A stretch of 64,000 nucleotides of DNA. Origin: Nocardia aurantiaca (lineage in GTDB: Bacteria; Actinomycetota; Actinomycetes; Mycobacteriales; Mycobacteriaceae). Under the pieces are notes generated by a model. The model was given only the letters and a program-made list of their open reading frames with translations, was not told where the DNA came from and searched no databases. Each line of letters starts with the position of its first letter. Positions within the stretch are counted from its first letter, which is position 1. Positions 9,878 through 19,365 of the stretch are shown here, piece by piece. The stretch lies in contig NZ_WMBB01000006.1 in assembly GCF_009708175.1 (NCBI RefSeq), forward strand, positions 248,001 to 312,000, read 5' to 3'. A program made the translations under genes and the position numbers.

Positions 9878-11433
9878 CGAGCGGCCTCCTGCTCAGCACC
9901 CATGTGGCCGACAGCGGGGCCCTCCATGGCTACGCTCGGCTGACTCGTCGGGGCCTGGCCGCTGTCGGCCGCACCGATCAGGTGTTCGGCGACCGTCCAC
10001 AGCCCCGCGGAGTTCGAACCCTTCACCAGCACCACCGCGCCGGGCTCGAGTTCCTCGTCGAGCAGCGCGATGGCGGCGTCGATATCCGGCACGTGGACGG
10101 CCTCCTCACCCCAGGAGCCCTCCTGCACCGCACCCTGGAACAGGGCGCGCACGGGACGGCCCTGGCCGACCACGACCAGGCGGTCCACGTCCAGCCGTAC
10201 CACCAGGCGGCCGATCCGGTCGTGTTCGAGGACGGATTCCTCGCCCAGTTCGCCCATTTCGCCGAGCACCGCCCAGCTCGGGCGCGGCTCGGTCCCGGCC
10301 TTGGACATGGTGACCAGCGCCTTGAGGGCGGCTCGCACCGAATCCGGATTGGCGTTGTAGGAGTCATTGACGACGGTGACGCCGTCGGCGCGGGTGCGCA
10401 CGTCCATGCGGCGCTCCGAGACGGCGGCCGCGCCGGACAGCGCACGGGCGACGGTCGCGAGGTCCGCACCCTGATCCAGGGCGACGGCGGCGGCGGCGAG
10501 AGCGTTGCCGACCTGGTGCTCGCCGTGCACGGCCAGCTGGACCTCGATGGATTCACCGTTGGCGTGCAGAGTGAATCGCGCGCGCGCCCGATCGTCGAGG
10601 ACCACGTCGGAGGCGCGAACATCGGCATCGGCGGCGTGGCCGACGGTCACCACGCGGGCAGCGGTCCGGTTTGCCATCGCGGCGACCAGGTGGTCGTCGG
10701 CATTGAGCACGGCCAGCCCGGAGGCGGGAAGGGTCTCGACGAGTTCGCCTTTGGTCTGCGCGATGACCTCGCGGCTGCCGAACTCGCCCAGGTGCGCGGT
10801 GCCGACATTGAGCACGACGCCGACGCTCGGCGGGGCGATCTCGGTGAGCGCCTTGATGTGTCCCGGGCCGCGGGCGGACAACTCGAGCACCAGGAAGCGG
10901 GTCTCGGCGTCGGCGCGCAGGGCCGTCCACGGGTGGCCGAGCTCGTTGTTGAACGAACCGGGCGGGGCCACAACGGGTCCCAGCGGGGCGAGCACCGCCG
11001 CGAGCAGATCCTTGGTAGAGGTCTTGCCCGAGGAGCCGGTCACGCCGACCACGGTCAGATTGCCGGCCTGCACCAGGCGGTCCACGCTGACGCGGGCCAG
11101 GGCGGCCAGCGCGTCCAGCACGGCCGCGCCCGAGCCGTCGGTGTCATGGGCCAGCGCGATGGCGCGCGTGTTCCCGGGGCGGGGCGCCACCACGATGGCG
11201 GGCACCCCGACGGGCCGGGCGGCCAGCACCGCGACCGCGCCCCCCGCGACGGCCTGCGCCGCGAAGTCGTGGCCGTCGGCGCGCTCACCCGGCAGCGCCA
11301 GGAACAGGTCACCGGAACCGATTCGGCGCGAATCGAATTCGGCCGAACCGGTGACCTTCGCCTCGGGATCGGGGGCGTCGTGCAGCGTGCCGCCGACGAC
11401 CTCCGCGATTTCCCGCAAAGTCATTTCGATCAT
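9874..11433 (-). CDS. murF: UDP-MurNAc-tripeptide--D-Ala-D-Ala ligase MurF
   Basis: A 519-residue Mur ligase that adds D-Ala-D-Ala in the last cytoplasmic step. It has a typical MurF N-terminal domain ([18 protein letters not shown]), the ATP loop [12 protein letters not shown] at about 129-140, [12 protein letters not shown] and the C-terminal [10 protein letters not shown] motif. The last 25 residues are a low-complexity tail beyond the usual end. The ATG overlaps the murE stop as ATGA. Confidence 0.96.
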   Translation of the reverse strand: MIEMTLREIAEVVGGTLHDAPDPEAKVTGSAEFDSRRIGSGDLFLALPGERADGHDFAAQAVAGGAVAVLAARPVGVPAIVVAPRPGNTRAIALAHDTDGSGAAVLDALAALARVSVDRLVQAGNLTVVGVTGSSGKTSTKDLLAAVLAPLGPVVAPPGSFNNELGHPWTALRADAETRFLVLELSARGPGHIKALTEIAPPSVGVVLNVGTAHLGEFGSREVIAQTKGELVETLPASGLAVLNADDHLVAAMANRTAARVVTVGHAADADVRASDVVLDDRARARFTLHANGESIEVQLAVHGEHQVGNALAAAAVALDQGADLATVARALSGAAAVSERRMDVRTRADGVTVVNDSYNANPDSVRAALKALVTMSKAGTEPRPSWAVLGEMGELGEESVLEHDRIGRLVVRLDVDRLVVVGQGRPVRALFQGAVQEGSWGEEAVHVPDIDAAIALLDEELEPGAVVLVKGSNSAGLWTVAEHLIGAADSGQAPTSQPSVAMEGPAVGHMGAEQEAAR

Positions 11434-13208
11434 GAATGCGTCAGGTCCCTCGTCTTTTCCGACAGGGCGGCCGCGAGTACCTCGCGATCGTCGAACGGGT
11501 GCTTCACGCCTGCAATCTCCTGCCCTGTCTCATGTCCCTTGCCCGCGACCAGCACCACGTCGCCGGGCTGCGCCCAGTCGACGGCGATCCGGATCGCGGC
11601 TGCCCGGTCCCCAACCTCCCGGACCTCACCGCGTTCCGCGCCCGGAACCGCCTGGGCTCCCGCGAGCACCGCGGCGCGAATGGCCGCCGGGTCCTCGCTG
11701 CGCGGATTGTCGTCGGTAATGATGGCCAGGTCGCTGCCGCGCGCCGCCGCCGCACCCATCAAGGGCCGCTTGCCGGCATCGCGATCACCGCCCGCGCCCA
11801 CCACCACGGCCAGACGCCCCTCCCCAAGCCCGGGGAGGAGGCGGCGCTCGGCCAACCACGTGCGCAGAGTCGCCACGACCGATTCGATCGCGGCGGGCTT
11901 GTGCGCGTAATCCACCACGGCCAGAAACTCCTGCCCCCGATCCACCCGCTGCATGCGGCCCGGCACATCGACCGCGCCGAGCGCCGCAGCGGCGGTCTGC
12001 GCCTCGACACCGGCCGCCGCGCACACCGCGACGGCCAGGATTCCATTGGCGATGTTGTACGCGCCCGGAAGCCGCAGCCGCACATCCACATTGACGCCCG
12101 GACCCGAAGCGGTGAACTCCTGGGTGCCGCCCGGTCCGGCGATGGCCGGCCCGGCGGTCCAGTCCGCGGGCACGCCCGCGCGGGTCGCCACGGTGCGCAA
12201 ACGCCCGGCGGCATCACCGGATTCGGCTGCGAGACAGTCGGACACGTCGCCCGCCAGGCGCTGCCCCCACTCGTCGTCGACACAGATCACCGCCGTGCGC
12301 GCGGCCACCGAGGGACGCGGCGCGGCGGCCGAATCCGGGCCGTCCGGAACGAACAGGCGGCGCTTGGCGGCGAAGTAGTCCTCGAACCCGGCGTGGAAGT
12401 CGAGGTGGTCCTGGGACAGATTGGTGAACGCGCCGACCGCGAAGCGCACCCCGTCCACCCGGCCCAGCGCCAGCGCATGGCTCGAGACCTCCATGACCAC
12501 GGCGTCCACGCCCCGCTCCACCATGAGCGCGAACATGGCGTGCAACTGCGGGGCTTCGGGGGTGGTCAGCGCCGACGGCACCCGGACGCCGCCGATGCGG
12601 GTCTCGATGGTGCCGATGAGGGCGGTGCGCAGCCCGGCCGCGGCCAGCCCGGCCTCCACCAGATACGACGTGGTGGTCTTGCCGGACGTGCCGGTGATAC
12701 CGACGATGCGGAGTTTGCGAGACGGATCACCGTAAAGGGCCGAGGACAACTCGCCGAGGACCGCGCGCGGCGAATCGTGCACGAGCACGGGAACGGCGAT
12801 CTCGCCGATCAGCTCCGCGCCCGCCGGATCGGTGAGGATCGCGACCGCGCCGCGCTCGACCGCGCCCCGGGCGAAACGCGCGCCGTGCGCGCGGTCGCCG
12901 GCCAGACCGGCGAACAGATCGCCCGGCAACACCGCGTTCGAGCGCTGTTCTATGCCGGTGAGCTGGATGTCCTCGAAACCTGCCGCGGACCCCGCGGGCC
13001 GCGCGCCCGTCAGCTCCGCCACCGTGCGCAGAGTGGTCGCCGGCGGTGCGGCGGGCCGAAGCAGCTGCGGCTCGGCCGAATCACCGCTGCACGGGACTGC
13101 CGAATCACCGGCGCGCGGCCGTGCCGAATAACTACTGCGCGGGACTGCCGAATCACCGCTGCGCGGCTGTGCCGAATCACCGCTGCGCGGTACCGACTGC
13201 GCGGGCAC
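11430..13208 (-). CDS. murE: UDP-MurNAc-L-Ala-D-Glu--diaminopimelate ligase MurE
   Basis: A 592-residue Mur ligase that adds meso-diaminopimelate. The ATP loop is GTSGKTTTS, and the motif DNPR (in TDDNPRSEDP) marks meso-DAP rather than lysine specificity. It is longer than usual because about 50 residues at the N terminus are built from eight-residue units of the type PRSGDSAV, encoded by 24-bp tandem repeats. The GTG start at 13208 has a strong GGAGAGGAG site, so the repeats are probably translated. A start after the repeats would have no comparable ribosome site. The stop overlaps murF as ATGA. Confidence 0.95.
   Translation of the reverse strand: MPAQSVPRSGDSAQPRSGDSAVPRSSYSARPRAGDSAVPCSGDSAEPQLLRPAAPPATTLRTVAELTGARPAGSAAGFEDIQLTGIEQRSNAVLPGDLFAGLAGDRAHGARFARGAVERGAVAILTDPAGAELIGEIAVPVLVHDSPRAVLGELSSALYGDPSRKLRIVGITGTSGKTTTSYLVEAGLAAAGLRTALIGTIETRIGGVRVPSALTTPEAPQLHAMFALMVERGVDAVVMEVSSHALALGRVDGVRFAVGAFTNLSQDHLDFHAGFEDYFAAKRRLFVPDGPDSAAAPRPSVAARTAVICVDDEWGQRLAGDVSDCLAAESGDAAGRLRTVATRAGVPADWTAGPAIAGPGGTQEFTASGPGVNVDVRLRLPGAYNIANGILAVAVCAAAGVEAQTAAAALGAVDVPGRMQRVDRGQEFLAVVDYAHKPAAIESVVATLRTWLAERRLLPGLGEGRLAVVVGAGGDRDAGKRPLMGAAAARGSDLAIITDDNPRSEDPAAIRAAVLAGAQAVPGAERGEVREVGDRAAAIRIAVDWAQPGDVVLVAGKGHETGQEIAGVKHPFDDREVLAAALSEKTRDLTHS
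13071..13190. repeat. Five 24-bp tandem repeats in the 5' end of murE
   Basis: Five head-to-tail 24-bp units start at 13071, 13095, 13119, 13143 and 13167, sharing a core GCCGAATCACCGCTGCGCGG. Unit 3 is the most diverged. They encode degenerate PRSGDSAV-like octapeptides in the MurE N-terminal extension. Confidence 0.88.
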
Positions 13209-13374
13209 GAAGCTCCTCTCCGGATGGCTGTCATGGCAGAAATTCGTCCGGATGACCGGATCGACGTGTCAGGTTACCCGTGTTCGATCGTCGCGCGATC
13301 GGCACGGCACAGTTCGGTCCCCCACCGGTGTGCGCACCGGCGGCGGTGGGCGTCACTACCATTCGTTCCCCGCG

Positions 13375-15330
13375 CTAACTCGCCTGCAGAATCAGCTGTT
13401 TGGCGGGCGGCGATGGCGGAACGCGGTCCCGCTGCAGCAGCCATGACGCGATGCTGTGGAACAGCGGCGCGGCCGAACCACCGCCGCTGCCATCGGAGCT
13501 GCGCATCGGGGCATCCAGCATCATGCCGATCACATACCGGGGATTGTCGGCGGGGGCCATGCCCGCGAAGGTGATCCAATAGCGGTCGCTGGAGTAGCAA
13601 TGGCACTTGGGATCGATCTGTTGGGCGGTGCCGGTCTTGCCCGCGATCTGATAGCCCTCGATCGACGCCGGGCCGCCGGTGCCGGACTGGATGCCGCGCG
13701 GATCCTTCTGCACCACGGCCTGGAACATCTGGCGCAGCGTCTGCGCCGTCTGCGGGCTCACCACCTTGACGCCGTCCGGCTGCTCCTCCTCGGTGCGGGC
13801 GCCGTCCGGAGCGACCTTGGCCTTCACGATGCGCGGCGGAATCCGCACGCCATCATTGGCGATGGCCTGGTACATGCTGGTCATCTGCAGGGTGGTCATC
13901 GAAAGGCCCTGGCCGATCGGCAGGTTGGCGAAGGTGGAGCCCGACCACTGGTCGCGGGCGGGCACCACGCCGCCGCTCTCACCGGGCAGGCCGACACCGG
14001 TGCGCTGACCCAGGCCGAACTTCTTGAGCATGTCGAAATAGCGGTCCTCGCCGACGCGCTGCGCCAGCATGAGGGTGCCCACATTGGAGGACTTACCGAA
14101 GATGCCGGTGGTGGTGTACGGGGCGACGCCGTGCTCCCAGGCGTCGTGCACCGTGACACCGCCCATGAAGATGCTGCCCGGAACCTGGTGCACCTCATCG
14201 GGAGTGGTGAGGCCGTACTCGATGGCAGCGGCCGCGGTGATGATCTTGTTCACCGAGCCCGGCTCGAATACCTCCTGCACCGACGGGTTACCCAGGTCGG
14301 TCGTGGACCAGTACCGCGGTCCCATGGCTGGATTGAAGGTGTTGTCATTGGCCATGGCCAGCACCTGGCCGGTGTGCACGTCCAGCACCACCGCCGAGGC
14401 CGCGCCCGCGCCGGAGAGATCCTTGGCCTGCTGCACCTGCTGCTGCACGTAGTACTGCAGATCCGAGTCCAGGGTGAGCTCGACGCCGTAGCCGTTCACC
14501 GCGGGCTGGCGGTCACGCCACGAACCCGGGATCACCGCGCCGTCGGAGCCGCGGTCATAGGTCATCGAACCGTCCGAACCGGCCAGCAGCGCGTCCATCG
14601 AGGACTCCAGGCCGATCTGGCCGTGCCCATCCCAGCCGGTCGCGCCGATCACATTGGCGGCCAACGATCCACCCGGATATTCACGCATGTCCTGGCGTTC
14701 GAGCCCGATCTCCGGGAACTGCAGATTGATATCGGCCGCGACGCGCGGATCCACATTGCGCACCAGGTACACGAACGGCTCGTCGCTCTTCAGATTGGCG
14801 AGAATGTCCTTCTCGGGCGCGTCTTTGCCGAGCTTCTGGTGAATGTATTTGGCGATGGCCGCCAGCCGGTCGTCCGGATCCGGCGCGGTCTTCGGATTCA
14901 TCTCGTGTTCGTCCGCGAGATCCTTGCGCACCCGCACCGGTTGAAAGGTCAGGGCCTTGGCCGCGATCGTGAATGCCAGCGACTTCCCGTAGCGATCCGT
15001 GATCGGTCCCCGGGTCGCGGGATCGGCCAGTTTCACTGTGCGCTGGCTGGCCGCCTCCGCAGACAGCGTCGGCGCGGAAATGCTCTGCACCCACAGCAAT
15101 TGGATGGCCGCCACGGCGAGCGCCACCAGCATGACCAGCCGGCCCACCGCGAACCGGAACCGCGTGCTCGAATCCAGCCCCGGAGCGGGCCGCGGCCGGG
15201 ACTGGCGACCCGGCCCCGAGCCGGCGCGGCCGGAACCCGACCGCCCCCGGCCGGAGGCGACACGCCCCCGACCGGAATCGGACCGGCCCCGGCCGGAATC
15301 GCGCCCGCGCCCCGCGCGGGCAGGGCTCAT
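13375..15330 (-). CDS. ftsI: Septal class B penicillin-binding protein FtsI/PbpB
   Basis: A 651-residue bitopic transpeptidase that crosslinks septal peptidoglycan with FtsW. A basic cytoplasmic tail of about 55 residues, with six-residue units of type SGRGRS, precedes one membrane helix (about 64-82). The dimerisation domain (LADPATRGPITDRYG) and the transpeptidase domain follow. The active-site set is intact: SVNK in EPGSVNK, SSN in GKSSN and KTG in AGKTGTAQ. The gene lies between the FtsL-like gene and murE. The 166 bp before murE hold GC-rich inverted sequence but no clear gene. Confidence 0.96.
   Translation of the reverse strand: MSPARAGRGRDSGRGRSDSGRGRVASGRGRSGSGRAGSGPGRQSRPRPAPGLDSSTRFRFAVGRLVMLVALAVAAIQLLWVQSISAPTLSAEAASQRTVKLADPATRGPITDRYGKSLAFTIAAKALTFQPVRVRKDLADEHEMNPKTAPDPDDRLAAIAKYIHQKLGKDAPEKDILANLKSDEPFVYLVRNVDPRVAADINLQFPEIGLERQDMREYPGGSLAANVIGATGWDGHGQIGLESSMDALLAGSDGSMTYDRGSDGAVIPGSWRDRQPAVNGYGVELTLDSDLQYYVQQQVQQAKDLSGAGAASAVVLDVHTGQVLAMANDNTFNPAMGPRYWSTTDLGNPSVQEVFEPGSVNKIITAAAAIEYGLTTPDEVHQVPGSIFMGGVTVHDAWEHGVAPYTTTGIFGKSSNVGTLMLAQRVGEDRYFDMLKKFGLGQRTGVGLPGESGGVVPARDQWSGSTFANLPIGQGLSMTTLQMTSMYQAIANDGVRIPPRIVKAKVAPDGARTEEEQPDGVKVVSPQTAQTLRQMFQAVVQKDPRGIQSGTGGPASIEGYQIAGKTGTAQQIDPKCHCYSSDRYWITFAGMAPADNPRYVIGMMLDAPMRSSDGSGGGSAAPLFHSIASWLLQRDRVPPSPPAKQLILQAS
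15210..15315. repeat. 18-bp-period repeats at the 5' end of ftsI
   Basis: Degenerate 18-bp units, on the pattern CCCCGGCCGGAATCGGAC, encode successive SGRGR-type hexapeptides in the cytoplasmic tail of FtsI (roughly residues 5-40). Confidence 0.6.
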
Positions 15331-15364
15331 CGACCAGCCCCGTTCGCTCGCCGCGCGATCACCG

Positions 15365-16057
15365 TCATCGGGGCGCTCCGTTCGCCTGGACCTGCGGGTT
15401 CTGCGGAGTCGGAAGCGGCGCCACAGGAACAGGATTCGCCGCGGTCGCGGGCGGCGGGGCGGCGTTCGGTGTGGTAGACGGCGCGGGTGTCGTCGTCACC
15501 GGGACCACCCGCTCGCCCTGTGCCTGCTGCAGTTTCGGCGGCTGGGCCGCCGGCGGGGTGGTGTTGAGCGGCGGCGCGGGCGTGCCCTGGGCGGGCTGCG
15601 GATCGCCGACCACGACGACCTGGCCGTCCGGCCCGATCACCAGGCGGGCCGGGTCCTTGGCCGGGATCATGCCGAGTTCGGCTGCGCGCTTGGCCAATTC
15701 GGGCGCCGAGTCGGCGGAGGCGACCTCGCGCTGCAGCGCGTCACGCTCATCGGACAGCTTCTGATTGGCGCGGCGCTGATCGCCGAGCTGATAGCTGTCC
15801 TCGGTGGCGCGGGTGGTGAGCAACAACGTCAAGGCCAGGCCGCAGCCCAGCAACGCGATGATGGTGGCCACGAAGGACATGCGGCCGCGCGGAATCGGAT
15901 CGCTGCGCCGCCCCCGGCGCATGCCGGGCAACTCGGTCCGGCCGCCCTCACGATTGCGGCGGCGGGCGTAGGCACGTTGCGCCGCACCCGATTTCACGCG
16001 TTCGGCGGCCTGCACCCGGCGAGCCCCCCGGCCCGTCGCCTGTGTCCGGGTAGTCAT
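15365..16057 (-). CDS. ftsL: FtsL-like septum-formation initiator protein
   Basis: A 230-residue small bitopic protein in the ftsL position between rsmH and ftsI. A very basic cytoplasmic N terminus precedes one membrane helix (about 62-82, in MSFVATIIALLGCGLALTLLL). A short extracytoplasmic coiled-coil stretch follows (QLGDQRRANQKLSDERDALQ) and then a Pro/Ala/Thr-rich tail. FtsL stabilises the FtsQ-FtsB and FtsW-FtsI complexes. Sequence is poorly conserved in this family, so the call rests on position and topology. The ATG at 16057 is used; an in-frame GTG at 16093, 17 bp after rsmH, is equally possible. Confidence 0.8.
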   Translation of the reverse strand: MTTRTQATGRGARRVQAAERVKSGAAQRAYARRRNREGGRTELPGMRRGRRSDPIPRGRMSFVATIIALLGCGLALTLLLTTRATEDSYQLGDQRRANQKLSDERDALQREVASADSAPELAKRAAELGMIPAKDPARLVIGPDGQVVVVGDPQPAQGTPAPPLNTTPPAAQPPKLQQAQGERVVPVTTTPAPSTTPNAAPPPATAANPVPVAPLPTPQNPQVQANGAPR

Positions 16058-16112
16058 CGGGCGGCCCCGATCCAGCGGGTGGCCGCCCGGCACTTCCGAA
16101 TACCCCGGAACC

Positions 16113-17261
16113 TCACGGTTGCTCCTCCCCTGCGATCCGTTCCGCCGCCCGCATGCGCACCGGGGCGGCCCGCGGATTGTCCTCGATCTCCTGCTGGGTC
16201 GCTTTCTCCGCGCCGCGGGTCAGAATCCTGAATTCCGGCCCCATACCCGGCAATTCGACCGGCAGGTCCAGCGGTGTGCGCGAGGCCGATCGCTTGGCGA
16301 ACTCCGCCTTCACCACCCGGTCCTCCAGGGACTGGTAGCTCATGACCACGATGCGGCCGCCCGGGACCAGCGCATCCAGCGCGGCGGGCAGCGCCGCCTC
16401 CAGGGACTCCAGCTCCCGGTTCACCTCGACGCGCAGCGCCTGGAAGGTGCGCTTGGCCGGATGCCCGCCCGTGCGTCGCGCCGCGGCCGGGATGGTGTCA
16501 TACAGCAGCTCCACCAGCTGGGCGCTGGTGGTGAACGGGGTGCGCTGGCGGCGCCGCACGATCTCGGCGGCGATCTTGCCCGCGAACCGTTCCTCGCCAT
16601 AGGTTTTCAGGACCCGGGCCAGCTCGCCGTGGCTGTAGGTATTGAGCACGTCGGCGGCGGTCGGGCCGGTGCTGGTGTCCATCCGCATGTCCAGAGGCGC
16701 GTCGATGGAGTAGGCGAAGCCGCGTTCGGCCTCGTCCAGCTGCATGGAGGACACACCCAGGTCCATCAGAATCGCGCTGACCGAAGCCTTGTCGGGTAGC
16801 CCCGCCCGCTCGAGCGCGTACGCGATGCCGTCATACCTGGTGTGCACCAGAGTGATCCGGTCCCGGAACGGCGCCAGCCGCTCACTGGCCAACTGCAGCG
16901 CGGCGGTGTCGCGGTCCAGCCCGACCAGGCGGATATTCGGGTACGTCCGCAGGAAGTGCTCGGCATGACCGCCGAGACCCAGCGTGCAGTCCAGGTAGAC
17001 CGCGCCCTCGGAATGCAGTGCGGGACCGAGAATTTCGTCGGCGCGATGGAGGAGTACCGGAACATGGCGGGGGACGTCACTGCTTCGGTGCACCTCGACC
17101 TCCCGGAATTCCTGCCTCACGTTCATTCGCACGGCCGTACGGCTCGCAAGCGAAAAGGACCTTCGAAGTTGGGCGAATGCCCCGTGGTCTCTGACCGAAG
17201 CACCGCACCTGGCGTTGGGGAAGTACGTCAGGGTCGGTGTCGGGCAGAGGCCGCAGGGCAC
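16113..17261 (-). CDS. rsmH: 16S rRNA (cytosine-1402-N4)-methyltransferase RsmH (MraW)
   Basis: An S-adenosylmethionine-dependent methyltransferase that modifies C1402 in the ribosomal P site. It has the motifs [27 protein letters not shown] (SAM site), [22 protein letters not shown] and SYQSLEDR. The core starts near MNVRQEF (ATG at 17126), which has no ribosome site. The GTG at 17261 has GAGG five bases upstream, lies 16 bp from the mraZ stop, and yields an extension with TLTYFPNAR that resembles the extended N terminus I remember for M. tuberculosis RsmH, so the long form (382 residues) is given. Confidence 0.93.
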   Translation of the reverse strand: MPCGLCPTPTLTYFPNARCGASVRDHGAFAQLRRSFSLASRTAVRMNVRQEFREVEVHRSSDVPRHVPVLLHRADEILGPALHSEGAVYLDCTLGLGGHAEHFLRTYPNIRLVGLDRDTAALQLASERLAPFRDRITLVHTRYDGIAYALERAGLPDKASVSAILMDLGVSSMQLDEAERGFAYSIDAPLDMRMDTSTGPTAADVLNTYSHGELARVLKTYGEERFAGKIAAEIVRRRQRTPFTTSAQLVELLYDTIPAAARRTGGHPAKRTFQALRVEVNRELESLEAALPAALDALVPGGRIVVMSYQSLEDRVVKAEFAKRSASRTPLDLPVELPGMGPEFRILTRGAEKATQQEIEDNPRAAPVRMRAAERIAGEEQP

Positions 17262-17276
17262 TCGCCTCGCTGCGGG

Positions 17277-17708
17277 CTAGAAGATCCCGCCCAGCGACTC
17301 GTCTCTGGCCTGCGAGTAATCCTCCTCATGCTCGGCGAGGTAGGAATCCCACGCCATCTTGTCCCATATCTCGAGGAAGTCGACCGAACCGATCACCACG
17401 CAATCCTTCGTGAGGTTGGCGTAGCGGCGATGCTCGGCCGACAGCATGATCCGGCCCTGCGTGTCCGGACGCTGTTCATCGCTGGAAGCCGCCAAGGCCC
17501 GGACGAATGCGCGGGCCTGCGGGTTCGATCGGGATGCCGCCGCGGCTCTCCGCGCGAGCGCGGTGAACTCGTCCTTGGGATACACGGCAAGGCTGTGGTC
17601 CTGTCCCTTCGTGACCATCAACCCTCCCGCCAGCTCGTCCCGGAACTTCGCAGGCAACGTCAGTCGCCCTTTGTCGTCCAACCGAGGGGTGTAGGTACCG
17701 AGAAACAA
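17277..17708 (-). CDS. mraZ: Transcriptional regulator MraZ
   Basis: A 143-residue protein with two AbrB/MraZ-type swapped-hairpin domains. The paired motifs are [17 protein letters not shown] (about 10-26) and the second half [16 protein letters not shown]. MraZ forms an oligomeric ring and represses the dcw operon by binding upstream direct repeats; matching repeats are present here. The start codon is TTG at 17708 with a strong AGGAGG nine bases upstream, giving the family start (M)[10 protein letters not shown]. It is the first gene of the dcw run. Confidence 0.96.
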   Translation of the reverse strand: MFLGTYTPRLDDKGRLTLPAKFRDELAGGLMVTKGQDHSLAVYPKDEFTALARRAAAASRSNPQARAFVRALAASSDEQRPDTQGRIMLSAEHRRYANLTKDCVVIGSVDFLEIWDKMAWDSYLAEHEEDYSQARDESLGGIF

Positions 17709-17764
17709 ACCTCGACACCTCCTACCGGATCACCCTCTCGACTGTTCGGCCTCCTGTAGTGCGC

Positions 17765-17797
17765 GCTCCACATTACCCCACTTTCCCCCACTTTCAA
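17765..17797 (-). promoter_or_regulatory. mraZ promoter overlapped by three MraZ boxes
   Basis: On the minus strand three consecutive 10-bp units, AAAGTGGGGG (17785-17794), AAAGTGGGGT (17775-17784) and AATGTGGAGC (17765-17774), match the AAAGTGG-plus-three-bases repeat known for MraZ binding. The same stretch contains TTGAAA (17792-17797), 16 bp and TAATGT (17770-17775), a good -35/-10 pair. The boxes sit between and on the promoter elements, which fits autorepression. The TTG start of mraZ is 57 bp downstream. Confidence 0.85.
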
Positions 17798-18048
17798 TCG
17801 AAAGCGTCGGTGATCTCGGTCCCCGCTTGGCGAACTTCGCAGGTCACACCAGCTATCACAGGGGTGGGGAAGATTTTGCGCAGTTCCCCCGACACGCGCG
17901 ACGCGCGTCGGCGGGCATCCGACAACCGCCAGCAAACCCGCAGATAGCGTGCATTTCCGACATGAGTGGAGCGCGCTGGAGAGCTCCCGTGGGGAGGCGT
18001 GGGGAATCGTGGACAGCCTTCGACACGCCGAACCGGCATCAACCAGAA

Positions 18049-18091
18049 ACGCCGTGACGCCACACCCTAAATCGGTGTGGCGTCATGGCGT
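18049..18091 (-). terminator. 18-bp stem-loop between the DUF3040 gene and mraZ
   Basis: Two 18-base arms (18049-18066 and 18074-18091) pair with a single G-T wobble around a 7-nt loop. On the minus strand the stem is followed by TTTCTGG. It lies after the DUF3040 gene stop and before the mraZ promoter, so it probably stops read-through into the dcw operon. The rest of 17798-18164 shows no gene. Confidence 0.75.
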
Positions 18092-18164
18092 GTCGTGAGA
18101 TATTCAGTTAGTCGATCATCGTCTGCCGCCGCGCGCGCCGACTCGCGGCGGCACGGCAGCCCGG

Positions 18165-18590
18165 TCAACTGTCCTGTTCGAACCTCTTGCGGAACCGGTC
18201 CTCCATCCGCGCGGAAAACCCGCCCTGCTTGCGTGGCTTCCCCCGGCCGACGCCGGGAGCGCCACCCGTGCTGGGATGCGCGTCGGAGCCACGACCGCTC
18301 GGCGAGCTCATCCGAGGGCCACCGATCAGCAACAGCACACCCGCGCCGAACATGACGATGAATCCGACCAGACTGATGATCGGGAAGCCGCCCGGCTTGA
18401 ACGGTGCGGCGATACCTGCCACCAATAGGAACAGACCGAGGACGAACAAGGCGGCCGCCTGAAGTCTGCGTCGACCGGTGGCAGAACGTAACCGTCCGCC
18501 CCGAACAGTCGAGGCGAACTTAGGATCCTCAGCATAGAGCGCGCTCTCGATCTGTTCGAGCATGCGCTGCTCGTGCTCGGAGAGTGGCAC
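18165..18590 (-). CDS. DUF3040-family membrane protein
   Basis: A 141-residue protein of the actinobacterial DUF3040 family, function unknown. The conserved N-terminal cytoplasmic segment is MPLSEHEQRMLEQIESALYAEDPKFA. Two membrane helices follow (about 43-63 and 70-91), then a Gly/Ser/Arg-rich basic tail. The GTG start at 18590 has GGGAGG upstream. A homologue sits next to mraZ in mycobacteria (Rv2169c, from memory), so position supports a conserved envelope-related role, but nothing in the sequence shows a reaction. Confidence 0.85.
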   Translation of the reverse strand: MPLSEHEQRMLEQIESALYAEDPKFASTVRGGRLRSATGRRRLQAAALFVLGLFLLVAGIAAPFKPGGFPIISLVGFIVMFGAGVLLLIGGPRMSSPSGRGSDAHPSTGGAPGVGRGKPRKQGGFSARMEDRFRKRFEQDS

Positions 18591-18715
18591 GGTACCTCCC
18601 CCGGCACTAGGTGGTGGCTGTCGTCTCCGGGTAGACGACGGATAGCCGACCTTGGCGGCTGTCTGCCACCAATAATACGAGTTCGATCAGACCGCGACCA
18701 CCTACTCGCCGATAC

Positions 18716-19156
18716 TCACGCCAGCATTCCGGTCACCCACCCTGAGCTGGGCCGCAGCCGGGCCGCCGCGGCCATCAGGTCCTCCACGTCATGCAGGAAT
18801 GCGCCTACCCGCGAAGCGAACTCGTCCGCGCGGCGATCGTCGATGGGCCGCGGCAACCCGGCCTCCAGGGCCGCACGCGTCTCGGACTGGCCGGTGAAAT
18901 AGTCGGCCCACATGACGAATTCCGGTGCCGCGCGCTGCATCAGGACCCAGGCGTTACGAGAACGCGCACGAGGCGCGCGGTCCGCCCCGGTGAGCGCCAG
19001 CACGGCGCCCGCGCCGCGCAGGGCGGCGAGGTAGGCGGTGCGGAAGCGCTCCGCCGGATCGGTTTCCCCCCGAGCCTCCCGCAACAGACCGTCCGCCTTG
19101 CGCAGAAGGTCGCCGGCGCGGCCGGGGTGGCCCGGTCGTTCAGTTTTCCCGCTCAT
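18716..19156 (-). CDS. SAV_6107-like HEPN-domain protein
   Basis: A 146-residue, all-helical protein that resembles the actinobacterial SAV_6107 HEPN family. The core AGDLLRKADGLLREA with FRTAYLAALRGAGAVLALTG is followed by helices ending at EDLMAAAARLRPSSG. HEPN domains often bind RNA or nucleotides, but the RNase motif R-x4-6-H is not evident, so no activity is claimed. The ATG at 19156 has GGGGAGG upstream. It is divergent from the acetyltransferase gene, and a short hairpin (18620-18639) lies beyond its stop. Confidence 0.7.
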   Translation of the reverse strand: MSGKTERPGHPGRAGDLLRKADGLLREARGETDPAERFRTAYLAALRGAGAVLALTGADRAPRARSRNAWVLMQRAAPEFVMWADYFTGQSETRAALEAGLPRPIDDRRADEFASRVGAFLHDVEDLMAAAARLRPSSGWVTGMLA

Positions 19157-19297
19157 TTCGGGTACCTCCCCACTCGCACACCCGATTCGTCTTCCCAAGG
19201 ACTTCCGGTCCCGATCGGGCATTTCGCCCGCCAGTAAGATCGAACAGGTATTCGAAGGTTTCTCGTGGGTTTGAATATAGACAGACCCACCGACAAG

Positions 19298-19324
19298 TTG
19301 ACGCCCACGCAGTGGCGCTACTGT
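19298..19324 (+). promoter_or_regulatory. Candidate promoter of the acetyltransferase-carotenoid run
   Basis: TTGACG at 19298-19303 and TACTGT at 19319-19324 are separated by 15 bp, 42 bp before the ATG at 19366. The spacing is short, so this is only a candidate. Confidence 0.35.
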
Positions 19325-19365
19325 CGACCTCATCCGTCCGCGCCAACGAGAGTTGCGTCCAGCCG

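Noticed and set aside
13209..13374. Hairpin-like GC repeats between murE and ftsI as a terminator
   Set aside because: Pairing is imperfect and there is no supporting context; a break in the dcw run here is not supported.
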